Source: Castanea sativa
Taxonomy: Eukaryota > Streptophyta > Magnoliopsida > Fagales > Fagaceae
Length of the DNA stretch: 64,000 nt
NCBI RefSeq assembly: GCF_040712315.1
Contig: NC_134016.1
Coordinates: 907,501 to 971,500 of the forward strand
Reading direction: 5' to 3'
Translations under genes and position numbers: made by a program
In this document: piece by piece, positions 1 to 10,417 of the stretch
How the letters are laid out: every line of letters begins with the position of its first letter
Numbering within the stretch: the stretch's first letter is position 1
The notes under the pieces: model-generated
The model's input: the letters and a program-made list of their open reading frames with translations, nothing else
The model's database searches: none
What the model was told of the DNA's origin: nothing

Positions 1-1112
1 TCAAGGGCGAGAAGTTCCCTTCATGGATATTGGCACGTAATAACTGTAGTGGCGGTTTGTTTGTTTTGGACAATCTGTTGGAAATCCATTTAAAAGGCTG
101 TAACAAGTGCAACAAGATTCCTACACTTGGGCATTTACCCCGTCTCAAGGTTCTTCAAATAGAGGGAATGGATAATGTGACATGTATAGGAACAGAATTT
201 TACATTGATTATAGTGGTGAGAAATCAGGTAATAGTGGAGGTGATAGTGGCAAAAATGTGGTTTTCCCAACTTTGAAAAAACTTAGTTTGCTGAAGTTGT
301 CCAATCTAGTTGAATGGATGGACGCGATGGAGTTGACAATAGTAGAAACGATGTTTCCTTGCCTGGTGGAATTGAAAATTGAAATTTGTGGTCAATTGAC
401 AAGTGCTCTATGTCATTTTCTGTCTCGTAAGAAGTTAGATGTTACTAATATCAAACGCATGGCATTCGAAAGGATTATCAGCAAGCTTTCCACACTCGCG
501 TCCCTCAAAATTTTTAATATTTCACAACTTGTATGTTTGCCAGAGCAGTTATTTCAGAATAATATGAGTCTCATGTCTATAGTAATAAAGAGTTGTTCTG
601 ATTTGGTGTCCATCTCGCCACATCAAGATATAACCTCTCTCCAATCATTCATAATAGATACATGTGAGAAATTGAGTGATTTGTTGATCACATGGCTCAC
701 CCTTCCTTTGCTTGAGACGTTTCTAGTAATTAATTGTCCTAATTTGAGATCCTTTCCAAGTCTACAAGGTGCGGGGTCCCATCTCCAAAGTCTTGGGATA
801 TCGTGTGGTGATGAAGTTCTACCGACTAGGTTACAATCTTGTACATCTCTTTTAAGTTAGAGTATAGATCAGTGTCCTAATCTGAAATCAATTCTAGATC
901 TTAGAGAATTGTATTCTCTTATCCATCTATCCATTTTAAAATGCCAAACGTTAAAGTTAACATGTTTGCCAGAGCTATTAGCGTGCTTCACCAGCTTAAA
1001 GTGTTTGAAGATCAATGGGTTTTGTGAAGAGTTGGATGCGTTCCCCATTCTCAGTTCCATCCAACACTTGCACATGTCCCTTGAAACACTATTATTGCAT
1101 GGGTGGCCTAAA
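1..1112 (+). pseudogene. CC-NBS-LRR resistance gene, LRR 3' remnant with in-frame stop
   Basis: The frame is open from the left edge (the K-G-E-K-F-P-S-W-I stretch begins at base 3), so the gene starts upstream of the window. The translation has the irregular leucine-rich repeats of plant CNL immune receptors: the FPSW motif, then L-x-x-I-x-L-x-x-C, then IPTLGHLPRLKVLQIEGM and a downstream IGTEFY. These are hallmarks of the RGA/RPPL1-like LRR domain, which recognises pathogen effectors in the cytoplasm. A TAG at 858-860 interrupts the frame, but the same frame continues with clear LRR sequence (DQCPNLKSI, LPELLACFTSLKCLKI, SLETLLLHGWPK) to about 1112. There homology ends abruptly, where CNL proteins normally carry several more repeats. 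I infer a decayed, 3'-truncated copy. It could still be an expressed short LRR protein ending at 860, but that is less likely. Confidence 0.85.
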
Positions 1113-1334
1113 CACTATCATGGTCCACGTTACTTTTTGTTTAAATTTTTATTTCAAATAATTGTACTTTCAGTTTTTTCGGAAAATAAACTAGCTCTTT
1201 AATCTTCTTCTTTTCCTCACATTTTGTAATTAATAAACTACAGAAAATAAGCAATTTCCAAACACTAACTTCTAAAAACTTAGTTTCGCCAAAGTTCAGT
1301 TCTATGCCAGTCCACGAGTTTAGTGAAGTCAAGA

Positions 1335-1382
<48 letters not shown>
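1335..1382. repeat. (AT)n microsatellite
   Basis: An uninterrupted run of alternating A and T of about 45 bases just downstream of the LRR remnant. Confidence 0.95.
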
Positions 1383-1389
<7 letters not shown>

Positions 1390-1644
1390 GTATTTTATGG
1401 TCTATTTATATTGAACTCATCGTTTTCAAAATTGAATTAACTCACTTGACAAAAAAAAAAAAAAAAAACTTACATTAAATGAGACACGTGGTACAAAATT
1501 AAACTGTAATTAAATTCCAATTTTTATATTGAATTAACTAACTTGGCACAAAATTTAAAAACTTAGATTAGATGAGACACATGATGCAAAATTAGATTCT
1601 AATTAAATTTAATTAGATTTTCTCTTAGTTTTACCTCTAAATAA

Positions 1645-1648
<4 letters not shown>

Positions 1649-1705
<57 letters not shown>
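1649..1705. repeat. (AT)n microsatellite
   Basis: About 28 AT units in a row. It creates spurious minus-strand open reading of alternating I and Y. Confidence 0.95.
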
Positions 1706-1707
<2 letters not shown>

Positions 1708-2557
1708 TTGGGAACTCAATTTCAATTATATTACACGTCATTGAAATAAAAAGAAAATGCAAATTATAAAAGCTAGTATAATTAATAATATGAATGAATA
1801 AATTGCTTGTTACTACATTTACTGAACTTTTTTTTTTTTTCAATTGTTGCCAAATTAAATCAATTTCAACAATAACCATATGTTTCAGACCAACTGTTTC
1901 TTATATAAATCTTATAGAAATAATCATAAGAATACATAAATATTTAGTGCACCACTTATAAAGAATTGTTTTTAGTGACACTTCTAAAGAATTAACACAT
2001 CCAAATTCATTTAAATAGTACAAAGTTAGGCAACTAAGTGTTGGTTTCACAAACACATGTATATGTTACATGTTGTTAAAGAATATAGAAATGTAAAATT
2101 TTAAAACTAATAAGGCAAAACTTAAGTACAATACTTAGATCCTATTCCTTGGGTTCTTCTCTTAAGATTCAACCATGTGGCTATACTTAACTAAAAAGTA
2201 ATACACTTTCATCCCATGAGAAGAAAGCTACACAATTGAATCTTAAGAGAAGCTTATAATCCAACTATAGGTGTCTACCTTATAATCCAATAAGTTGTTG
2301 AAGCCACTAGCATGGAAGCTTCAATTTAGGAAACCATAACAAACAACATTAAAATAATTTATGTCATCAATTACTTCTCAAGTTTGAAAATAGCATCAAA
2401 ATAATTCATGAAGTTAACAAACTATGATGGAGTTTAAAATTTGAGGTTCACTTAAAGACACTGTAGAGGTCATAGTCATATATTCAACATTTTCTCTCAT
2501 ATGGGTGAACATGATATTGACCTTTAAAATTTGTACAAATAAAAGGCTACTTATTAG

Positions 2558-3258
2558 CAGGCCGGCCTAAGGCCTAGGCCACTTAGGCCATTGCCTAGGG
2601 CTAGTGTCCTCTACTAGAGAAATACCCTCAAATTTTGGGGCAAAAATTAATATATTTTAATTTTTTTTGGAGAAATAGGAAAAAAATTAGTTAAATTTAT
2701 TTTTTCTACTTTTAAGAAGTTCTAAAGAATTGAGTAATGTTAAAGATAATACAACTTTAAATACACGAGTCTTACAAATATATGTGTCACTAATCACAAG
2801 AAACAATTTAGATAGAAAAATGTTAAAAATACTATAAATTTTACTTCAAAAACTTTACAAATTAATGTGATAATTAATATGATTTTGTGAATGTCAACAA
2901 CCTATTAAATGCATTTTTGAATTACTTTTTGTGATTGGTTATACATCTTTGTAAGTCTCATGTTGTAAAATTTATAATATCCCTAGCATAATTCATTCAA
3001 ATATTTATTTATTATCTTCTTGAAGTGTCACTAATTACATTCATTGCTACATTGTTCGTAAGTTTTTTTGTAGTAAAATTTGTTGTAGTTTTAGCATTTT
3101 TTCAAAAAAAAAAAAAGTATATTACAAAATAAAAACAATGGATTTTTGTTATAAAAAAATTATGATATTAAACACTAGTTAAATATTATTTAAGTGATAA
3201 CAAAAAAGCTCTATTTAAATATATCGCCTTAGGCTTCGAAATTTGTTGGGCTACCCTG
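2558..3258. mobile_element. Non-autonomous hAT-type element (701 bp)
   Basis: It is flanked on both sides by a perfect 8-bp target duplication, cttattag (2550-2557 and 3259-3266), the size hAT transposases make. The 5' end reads CAGGCCGGCCTAAGGCC and the 3' end, reverse-complemented, reads CAGGGTAGCCC, giving a weak terminal inverted repeat. Both ends carry the GGCCTAAGG/GCCTTAGG words also found at the ends of the element at 7714-10405. Internal stretches (a region with AATGTGATAAT, then CAACAAC, then GTGATTGGT) resemble that element too, so I infer one family. No transposase is present, so mobilisation would be in trans. Confidence 0.8.
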
Positions 3259-4895
3259 CTTATTAGAGAATAGACGAGTCAAAACATGATAGATAAGTCA
3301 CTGCAATGATAACAAGTAGAAGATAATTTTATACATAAAACTAATAAATAAACAAACTAAAGGTAATGAACGAAACAAAAATTTGAAGGTCAACACATAC
3401 TTTACAGCAAAATATGTTACACACTTGCACAACATCAAAATATAAGTTTGAAACAAAATAAAAGTGATATCACAATAAAATAAGTGAACAAGAAATATGG
3501 TAAGTGAAAAGAAAAAAAAAGAAACTAGTTTATTCCAAAGTGAAAAGTTAGGAGAAAAAATGACATTTGAGAAAAAAAATACCAATTTTAGATTATTTTG
3601 AGCTAGCTTAGAATATGAACCAAAAGGTTTTTTGGATATTTGGAACATGGTGAATCTTGGACCACTATTTTGGAAATGAAGGATATCCAAAATCTAAAAA
3701 ACATATTAACAACAAACTTAGTCAATAGCTAATGAAATTGAAGGTAAAAAAAGAAAGGATTCATAATAGGTTTGTGCCAGAAAGAAATCAAATGAGAAGA
3801 AGATGAGATTGAAAGAACTCACAAAGTTCAATGAAATAATTGCAATGGGACTAAGTGCTACCCGTGGCTTAAAACATTGATGCAATGATTTCAACACATG
3901 AAACTAGATATATTAGAATATCAAGATGGAATATATGCTAAGTAAAAAGTTAGAAAATATCATAGCAAAAATTAGAGGGAAGAGTTGATAATTGGCGTGA
4001 ATGATATATATTTATTGGATTGAATTAGTACTTCATATATTAGAAGAGAAGAGAGGATTTGAGAAAACTTAGCAATCTTATAAATTTCCATTATCTTGGG
4101 ACTAGATAAAAACCCCCTAATTTTTTTTAGTAAACAGTAATACTTATTAGGACACACACGAAAATAGTAATATTAGTATTTCAAACCAGGTTATAATATT
4201 TATCAAAAAAAAAAAAAAAACCAGGTTTATAATACATTATATAATCAGAGTTTTAAACCAGGTTTATAATACATTATCTAAAGGATAAGAACTAACTTTG
4301 TAATTTATTCAAAGTTTTAATACCACTTTTATGAGAGACAAGCTATAAAAATTAGTTACTTTTTAAAATTTTAGTATTAAAATTTTCTAAAAATGTATCT
4401 AAAATCAATGCCCATTGGGCATTGATTAACAATTCCCATTAATAAGATACAATTTTATTATGCAATACTAATAATTAAGTGAATGTTTATAAAATAATTA
4501 TGTATCAACAATTCTCATATTAATTACCAGCATGTATTATGGTATTTATTACTAGTTATTAGTACATAATTTATTTTGAGAAACAGTTATTACATAATTT
4601 ATGTATAATCGATTATCACATTTGAATTTAATTCTCATACTAATTGCCAACATGTAATTCTCAAAAAAACAATTGCCAACATGTAATATCGCAGTCGTGT
4701 AAATTAGTTTATTTTTTTAAAATAATCAATGTCGTAGTTTTTTGTTAATGAAAAAGAGAAACATATAACTTTGGCTAAGAACTAGGACAAAAGTTAACTT
4801 CTTTTTTTTTTAGCAAAAAAAAGTTAACTTTATCATATAATATCATCCATTAAAATTTATGATATATATATATATATATCATCTATTAAAAGATT
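3259..4895. other. AT-rich intergenic DNA with diverged repeats
   Basis: No gene was recognised. About 3855-4120 is similar to 40084-40275 (shared words GGCTTA..ACATTGAT, TAATTGGC, TTCCATTA.CTTGGGACTA). About 4405-4620 is similar to 34890-35085. Both are probably old dispersed repeats. Confidence 0.5.
4405..4620. repeat. Dispersed repeat, copy 1 (other copy 34890-35085)
   Basis: The two copies share a series of words in the same order: GGGCATTG, ATTAATAAGATA, TTAAGTGAATGTTTA, CATATTAATTAC and AGCATGTATTA, with small indels between them. No coding capacity is seen. The class is unknown; a MITE or LTR fragment is possible. Confidence 0.6.
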
Positions 4896-5053
4896 TTAAT
4901 TTCTTTTAAGGATTTTCTTGGCTTGTTTCGAAAAATCCAAACACTCCAAGGCCCCAATAGTTTGTGATTGAAGACTCTGAATGTCTCTTTGCATATCATG
5001 TAGTTTGTCCTCTATACTTTGAAGCTTATCATCAAGTTTCTTCCCATTTGTAG
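4896..5053 (-). CDS. Possible orphan terminal exon, coiled-coil-like
   Basis: On the minus strand an acceptor-like TTTACAG at the high end is followed by about 52 codons ending in TAA at 4896-4898. The peptide is rich in K, D, Q and L with a heptad-like pattern (GKKLDDKLQSIEDKLHDMQR, then DIQSLQSQ) and ends in a basic tail, KKILKRN. Codon-like composition contrasts with the AT-rich surroundings. I found no partner exon upstream on the minus strand, so it may be a relic of a gene. I do not recognise the family and assign no function. Confidence 0.3.
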
Positions 5054-5886
5054 CTGTAAAACTATAATATTACCCCGAAAAAAAAAAAAAAAGAATTCAA
5101 AGGAGGGGTATTTAAGTAAATTTTTTTATGGGTTCAATTTTATAATTAATATTTGTAAGGGTTTTTTAGAAAATAAGGTTGAAACCCTATCTATATATAG
5201 TCTAATATAAGTCAACGTATAATGATAGATATTTTGAGAGAGGAGACTATCCAAAATAAGGTTTGACTGCACAATTAATGTAAGAGCCTAAGAATATCTT
5301 TATTGTCAAATCTAAGCTTTATTTGGAATTAGAGTTTCTTTTAAAAAAAAAAAATTTTATGTGGGTATTTTGGCCAATAGTGAAACTATTTAAATATTCA
5401 AGAGTTTTAATGATGCATACGAAGAAAAGTTTAGTTTTATTTTCAGTAAGCTGAACGATCATACCTGCAAATTTTTCTGGGTTTTGAGATTTAATCTTTT
5501 TCTATAGTTTTGTTGTGTTATGCGCAGATAGAGGCTATAAACTTTTGGGTTTAATGGTCAGGTTTCTGCACGGTTTTCTTTGATAAATAATACCTGATGT
5601 GGACTTCTTAGGGTATATCCGTATATGGCAGAACCCGGAGTGGTATTGGGGGAAATTCAGAAGCGTAGTAGTCTAGGCGTGCTTTGGGGTTTGACATAGA
5701 GTCACATGTGTAAAAAAGAAAAAAAGAAAAAGGAACACGTGTAGAACTATAGAAGATGGTCTAGGGTGCTTTTGACCCTAAAACGTTTAAGCATAAGATG
5801 GCTTTTAGCATGATTGTTGATTTTCAACGTCTATATATATAACAAGTGAGAAAATGACTGTTCTAACCCAAATTCTCTTTTATGAG
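5054..5886. other. Intergenic, nothing recognised
   Basis: AT-rich sequence without convincing coding frames, RNA genes or repeats. Confidence 0.5.
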
Positions 5887-6059
5887 CCGTGGTGGAGTCA
5901 GAAATTGAATTGGGGGAGAGTTGAACTATTGTATCAAGATAAAATCAAATCAAAATCATGTTATTACAATTGAAGTCCCATATGAGTTTTTATTTTATTT
6001 TATTTATTTTTCGCTTGATAAAATCTTGAGAATAGAAAATTTCAACCAAATTGCATATA

Positions 6060-6094
<35 letters not shown>

Positions 6095-6251
6095 AATGAT
6101 TACTAGATTAGTTTATCAATGCTTTTTTGGAGGGGGGGCAACTCCTTTTTTTTTCATATAATCTTTAAATATTTATAAAATATACCTATATTTAAAAATA
6201 AAAAAATTTTGGAGGCCCCCCCCCCCCCCAACATTCATGTGGCTCCACCAC
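5887..6251. mobile_element. Small TIR element containing (CT)n and poly-C
   Basis: The left end carries GTGGTGGAGTCA (5889-5900) and the right end TGGCTCCACCAC (to 6251), which are inverted copies with one mismatch. Both sides are flanked by tttatgag (5879-5886 and 6252-6259), an 8-bp target duplication. It is about 365 bp, has no coding capacity, and is probably a hAT- or MULE-derived MITE. A (CT)n tract at 6063-6092 and a poly-C run at 6217-6229 lie inside. Confidence 0.75.
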
Positions 6252-6339
6252 TTTATGAGAGAACCAAATAGTATCATTCAATCAAAAGATCTTAATATCT
6301 AAAGTATAATCTTACTCTAATAACTAGTGTATAAAATAA

Positions 6340-7571
6340 GGAAAACTTACATTTTATCACTCTAAACTATATCCATATTACACTTTACAACCTAATATTT
6401 TTGAAAATGCACTGTTTGCTATTAACTTAAATGGAAATTAAAAATTTATGGTGTAAAATATAATCAAGAGTATAGTTTAGGGTGGTAAAGTATGTATATA
6501 TATATATATATTTTTTTTTTTTTGGTTTTTAAGGGATTGAGAAGATGAGCAATTAGGTTTTTTTCACATACTGTCATACTTTTCCATCCAAGTTAATAGT
6601 AAACTTGAGGCCAAAATGGGAATTTAACATTACATTTTAAACATTATAATTAGTAGTCACTATTTACAAATTATATTTTTTACTAACATCTCGAGTCTAA
6701 AAGAGTCGATTTTGGGGGCCAAAATCGAGTCTTAAAGACTCAATTTTCATGGTCTATCACGTCTGATGTGGCATTTTATCCACGTGGTGTCCCCCTAGAA
6801 ATCGAGTCTTAGAGACTCGATTTATAAACCAAAAAAATTTCAAGTCTCTCCCAAAAAAAAAAAAAAAATTTAAGAAATCCCAAAAACACAACAATCTCAA
6901 CACAATCTCACAACAATCAGATCAAAGCTCACCTCACCTCACCTCACCTGGGTCGCGCACCTGGGTCGCGACTTAGGTCGCGCACCTAGGTCGCGACCTG
7001 GGTCGCGTGCCTGGGTCTCGCGACCTGGGTCGCGCCGCCTGGGTCGCGCTGCTGGGTCGGCGGCGATGGGCCTATAGTGGCTGAGCTTGTGCAGATCAGC
7101 ATGGAGGAAGAAAGAAGCAGATGGAGAGGTAGTGAGGAGAGAGACATGGAGAACAGATGCACAGAGGAAATGAAACTCAAAAAAAAAGAAGGAGAAGGAA
7201 AATAAGAAAAAACAAAGTGAAAGATATAAATCGAGTCTCAGATACTCGATTTTCAGGTGGTCCACGTGGAAAAAATGCTACATCAGACCTGATCCAACCA
7301 TGAAAATCGAGTCTTTGAGACTCGATTTATAGGCCCAAAATCGAGTCTCTTAGACTCGAGATGTTAGTAAAAAATATAGTTTATAAACAGTACTTACTAA
7401 TTATAATGTTTAAAAATTAATGTTAAATTCCCATTTTGGCCGTAAACTTGATGTCGAGAATGCAAAGTGTAATAATGATCCTAATTTATGGTGCAAAACG
7501 TATGTTCAAAAATTTTAGAATACAAATTATTATCAGAGGTATAGTTTAAAATGATTAAGTGTAATTTTACC
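6340..7571. mobile_element. MULE-type non-autonomous element with long palindromic arms
   Basis: The ends are similar inverted repeats (GGAAAACTTACATTTTATCA at the left; GGTAAAATTACACTTAATCA when the right end is reversed). The flanks are ataaaataa (6331-6339) and gtaaaataa (7572-7580), a 9-bp target duplication with one mismatch, which is typical of Mutator-like elements. Inner arms of about 240 bp (about 6590-6835 and 7225-7455) are also inverted copies. The arms hold repeated short palindromes built on TCGAGTCT and AGACTCGA. The centre (about 6925-7070) is a GC-rich tandem array of CCTGGGTCGCG-like units. No transposase is present. The middle segment 7070-7190 could be captured host DNA. 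Confidence 0.75.
6925..7070. repeat. GC-rich minisatellite (CCTGGGTCGCG units)
   Basis: About ten imperfect copies of an 11-13-base unit, CCTGGGTCGCG with variants, preceded by four CACCT repeats. It is far more GC-rich than anything around it and lies at the centre of the MULE-type element. Confidence 0.85.
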
Positions 7572-7805
7572 GTAAAATAACTAAAGCTTTCATTGATGAA
7601 AGCAAGCTGGAAATAAACCAACTTTAAGATTTGAAAGAAGCTTTCCACAACACTTCTTTTTATTGTCTATGTTTCTCCTCTATGCCAATGTACACATTGG
7701 ATAGCATCATTTCCAGGGCCGGCCCAACAAAATTTGGGGCCTAGGGCGGAAATTTTATATAAGGCCTTTTTATATATAAAAATTAATTAAATAAATATAT
7801 ATAAT

Positions 7806-7807
<2 letters not shown>

Positions 7808-7864
<57 letters not shown>
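7808..7864. repeat. (AT)n microsatellite
   Basis: An uninterrupted AT run of about 57 bases at the 5' side of the Helitron. Confidence 0.95.
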
Positions 7865-7870
<6 letters not shown>

Positions 7871-8964
7871 CAGAGACCTCATTGAGCGAGGGTCTAAGTT
7901 TTTGCCAAGTGGCACTTCCTATGAAATTTCTCTACAATCATCCAACTCTCCCATTAATTGACTGAGTTTACACCACAACTCTCTCTCTTCTTCATGTCTT
8001 TTAGTATACCAAATGTTTCAATCTTTTTTTTTTATTTTTTTTATTTTAAAAAGGATACTAATAACTAATGAGATTGAGATAGATAATCTTCTAGCATTTC
8101 TGTTGCCTAAATTACACAAATCCATATCTTTTATTTACTATAATCATTATTATTTTATTTTATTCTATGGGAATCCTTTTTATTTTATGGTGATGAATTT
8201 ACATACAAACATCTCATAAACAAAGTCTCCTACAGTCTTTTTTTTTTTTTTTTGGTACGGCAAGTTTTTACGTTAGTTATATAAAAAGTTTCTACTTTTA
8301 TGATTGTGTAGATGCATTAATCACAGCTTGCTTCCAAAATGATGTTTTGGTTTTCGCCTTTTTGTTTTCAGATTATGTACATTATCAATACTCTGCTATA
8401 ATGATTAATGTAGGATTTTCTAAACCTTTGACTCCCCAACCTCTCTCTCACGCTTTGCCTTCCCTTCTCAACTTTGACTATATGCATCCATTCTCTTTCT
8501 TTCTCTCTTAAAAAAACTCTCTCCATACTCACAATTTTTTAAACACCAGGTCAATGGAAGAAACTTATTGCTCTTGTGATCTTTTGTTGTACCAGTGGCT
8601 ATCCATTGCACATTAAGTGGCCTTGACATGTATGAGTTCAAGCTATCTTTTGTTATTTTCAAAAATTCATTTCTTCACTTACAATCAGTAGGGTTAAGAT
8701 CATGAGATTCTGTATTTTGTTATTTTCTTTTATAGGTTGTGTTATTGTGTACATCGATTTCCAAAAGATACTTGAAGTCTAGAACTGAGAAGTCAATAAT
8801 TATTTATTTAGTGTAAAAGTCTCATTGTCATTGTCCTTTCAAGATTATTTAATCTTAGCATATGACTTAAGTAGACTGGTCTTTTCAAAATAAACAAAAG
8901 CTAAACCTACTATAAATCATAAATTGGATTATAGGGATCAAGCAGTAATCATCTAGGGTGGAGG

Positions 8965-9142
8965 TTTTTATTATTATTTATTTATAAATATAAGATAGAA
9001 ATTCTACTCTAGCCAAATCGAAGTGTATATATGTGTGAAACTTTCTCTTGGAGACTTGAACCTTGGCCCTTGCCCCCCATATCCCATACCCCACAAGTAC
9101 TTATAATTGTGGAGTGACCATCACACCAAGGGTGTGCAATGG
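8965..9142 (-). mobile_element. tRNA-derived SINE, copy 1
   Basis: Read on the minus strand it starts near a box A-like GGTGTGATGGTC, contains a box B-like GGTTCAAGTCTCC, passes through CACACATATATACACTT and GGCTAGAGTAGAA, and ends in an AT-rich tail. It is flanked by an 11-bp target duplication, tagggtggagg (8954-8964 and 9143-9153). It matches the copies at 16819, 24582 and about 56753. Confidence 0.85.
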
Positions 9143-10417
9143 TAGGGTGGAGGGGATTTAGTCAATGGCAATTGAATTTGTAGAGGAAAAACAACACGAC
9201 TATTCAATCCGCATTCTTTAGACTCCAAAACTTCTTTCTCGAGTAAGTCTCTTGATATTTCAATAAAGAAATACATATTGAATTTTTTCCTACAATAAAT
9301 TGAGTTTTGGGTTAATGGTTTTTTTTTTTTTTTTTTTTTTGAGTTTTGGTTTAATGATGATTGTATAATGATCTATATGTTGTGTGTGCTTTCTTTTCTA
9401 TGAATTTCAATAATGTATCAATCGAGGATTTTAGCATTTGGTTCATTAAGGTTTTTTTTTTTTTCTTTTTAAAGTTCTAAATTTCATCTTTATTTCATTA
9501 TTTTGTTTTGCTTTGGTCACTTTTTATAATGAACTCATAACTAACAAAGTTCTATGACAATTATGGTATAATATATTTACAACATTCTCCGAATTTATCT
9601 TACATAAAACATTGCAATATTATCCGTGCATCGCACGGGCAACTTACTAGTACTAATTAAATTAAGACTAATTTGATGTAAATACAAAAATTGATGAATA
9701 ATAATAATTAAACTAAGGTTAATTTCATACAGATGATTAAATATTATAGTTGAACCATAAATTTAAACAAAAAGAACTAGAAAAAATATTTTAAAAAAAA
9801 AACTTACTTTAACTTGGATATATAACTATGCATAGTTAAGTACAGTTGTAACCTAAATTTTAATTTATATATTCGTTTTTAAGAGAAAGAGATAGATAAA
9901 TATTATTTGGTGTGTGACTTTGTAGGATATTAGTTTACAAAAATTAAGATCTCAAACTATTAGAGGAGATTAGTCATCATTGATGATCTATCACATTTGC
10001 AGCATTTTTTTTGAAACATTTAGGGTTTCAATTGGTTTTAATTTCTATTGGTCTCCTATTTTGGAAGCCTTGTTAGAAATGAAAAAGAAAAATACTAAAG
10101 ATACTGTAAAATGTTCACAATATAATGTGATAATGACTGTAATTGATGAAATTCAACAACTTAATTTATTTGTATTTGAATTAATTTTTTATGTGATTGG
10201 TGACATGTTAGTTAAATTTAAACTTAAACCTATAGTAAAATTTGTGGTATCTTTAACATCACTTTAAAAAAAAGTACAAATTATTTAAAAAATGTTATAT
10301 TTTTATAAAATTTTGGACCTTAACAAATAAAAATTGGGCCTTTTTTTAGTCGGGAATTTTTTTTTTTGTTGTGGGGCCTTAGGCCTAGGCCTTGAGCCGG
10401 CACTGATTATTTCTTAT

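Larger units (their letters stand above)
1113..2557. other. AT-rich intergenic DNA
   Basis: No coding signal was recognised. It holds two long (AT)n tracts. The stretch near 2111-2200 begins like the end of the TIR element at 17633-18742 (a GGCAAAACTTA start) and is probably a solo end of a related element. Confidence 0.5.
7805..9650 (+). mobile_element. Helitron, non-autonomous, nested in the hAT
   Basis: The 3' end has the full Helitron signature: hairpin CCGTGC (9624-9629) pairing with GCACGG (9633-9638), 8 bases of spacer, then CTAG at 9647-9650 followed by a target T at 9651. The 5' end is less certain. A TC preceded by A lies at 7805, just before a long (AT)n tract, and fits the A/T target rule. 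The segment after the tract begins AAAAGCAGAGACC. No Rep/helicase ORF is seen. It lies wholly inside the hAT and contains a SINE. Confidence 0.75.
7714..10405. mobile_element. hAT element (2692 bp) carrying a Helitron
   Basis: The left terminus is CAGGGCCGGCCCAA. The right terminus, reversed, is CAGTGCCGGCTCAA (12 of 14 match). Flanking 8-mers are atcatttc (7706-7713) and attatttc (10406-10413), a target duplication with one change. Both termini lead into GGGGCCTAGG/GGCCTTAGG words shared with the 2558-3258 element. The insertion lies 5 bases beyond the stop codon of SDR copy 1 (10418). The paralogous site at SDR copy 2 (about 14203-14232) lacks it, which confirms the boundaries. No intact transposase is visible. 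Removing the internal Helitron leaves about 0.85 kb, so the host element is itself non-autonomous. Confidence 0.9.

Noticed and set aside
1637..1879. Minus-strand open frame with long IYIYIY run
   Set aside because: Made by the (AT)n microsatellite; no protein family.
3298..3690. 130-codon minus-strand frame rich in F and L
   Set aside because: Low-complexity hydrophobic translation of AT-rich DNA, no recognisable domain or splice partners.
9980..10267. 95-codon frame inside the hAT element
   Set aside because: No hAT catalytic or dimerisation motif; homologous non-coding sequence occurs in the 2558-3258 element.
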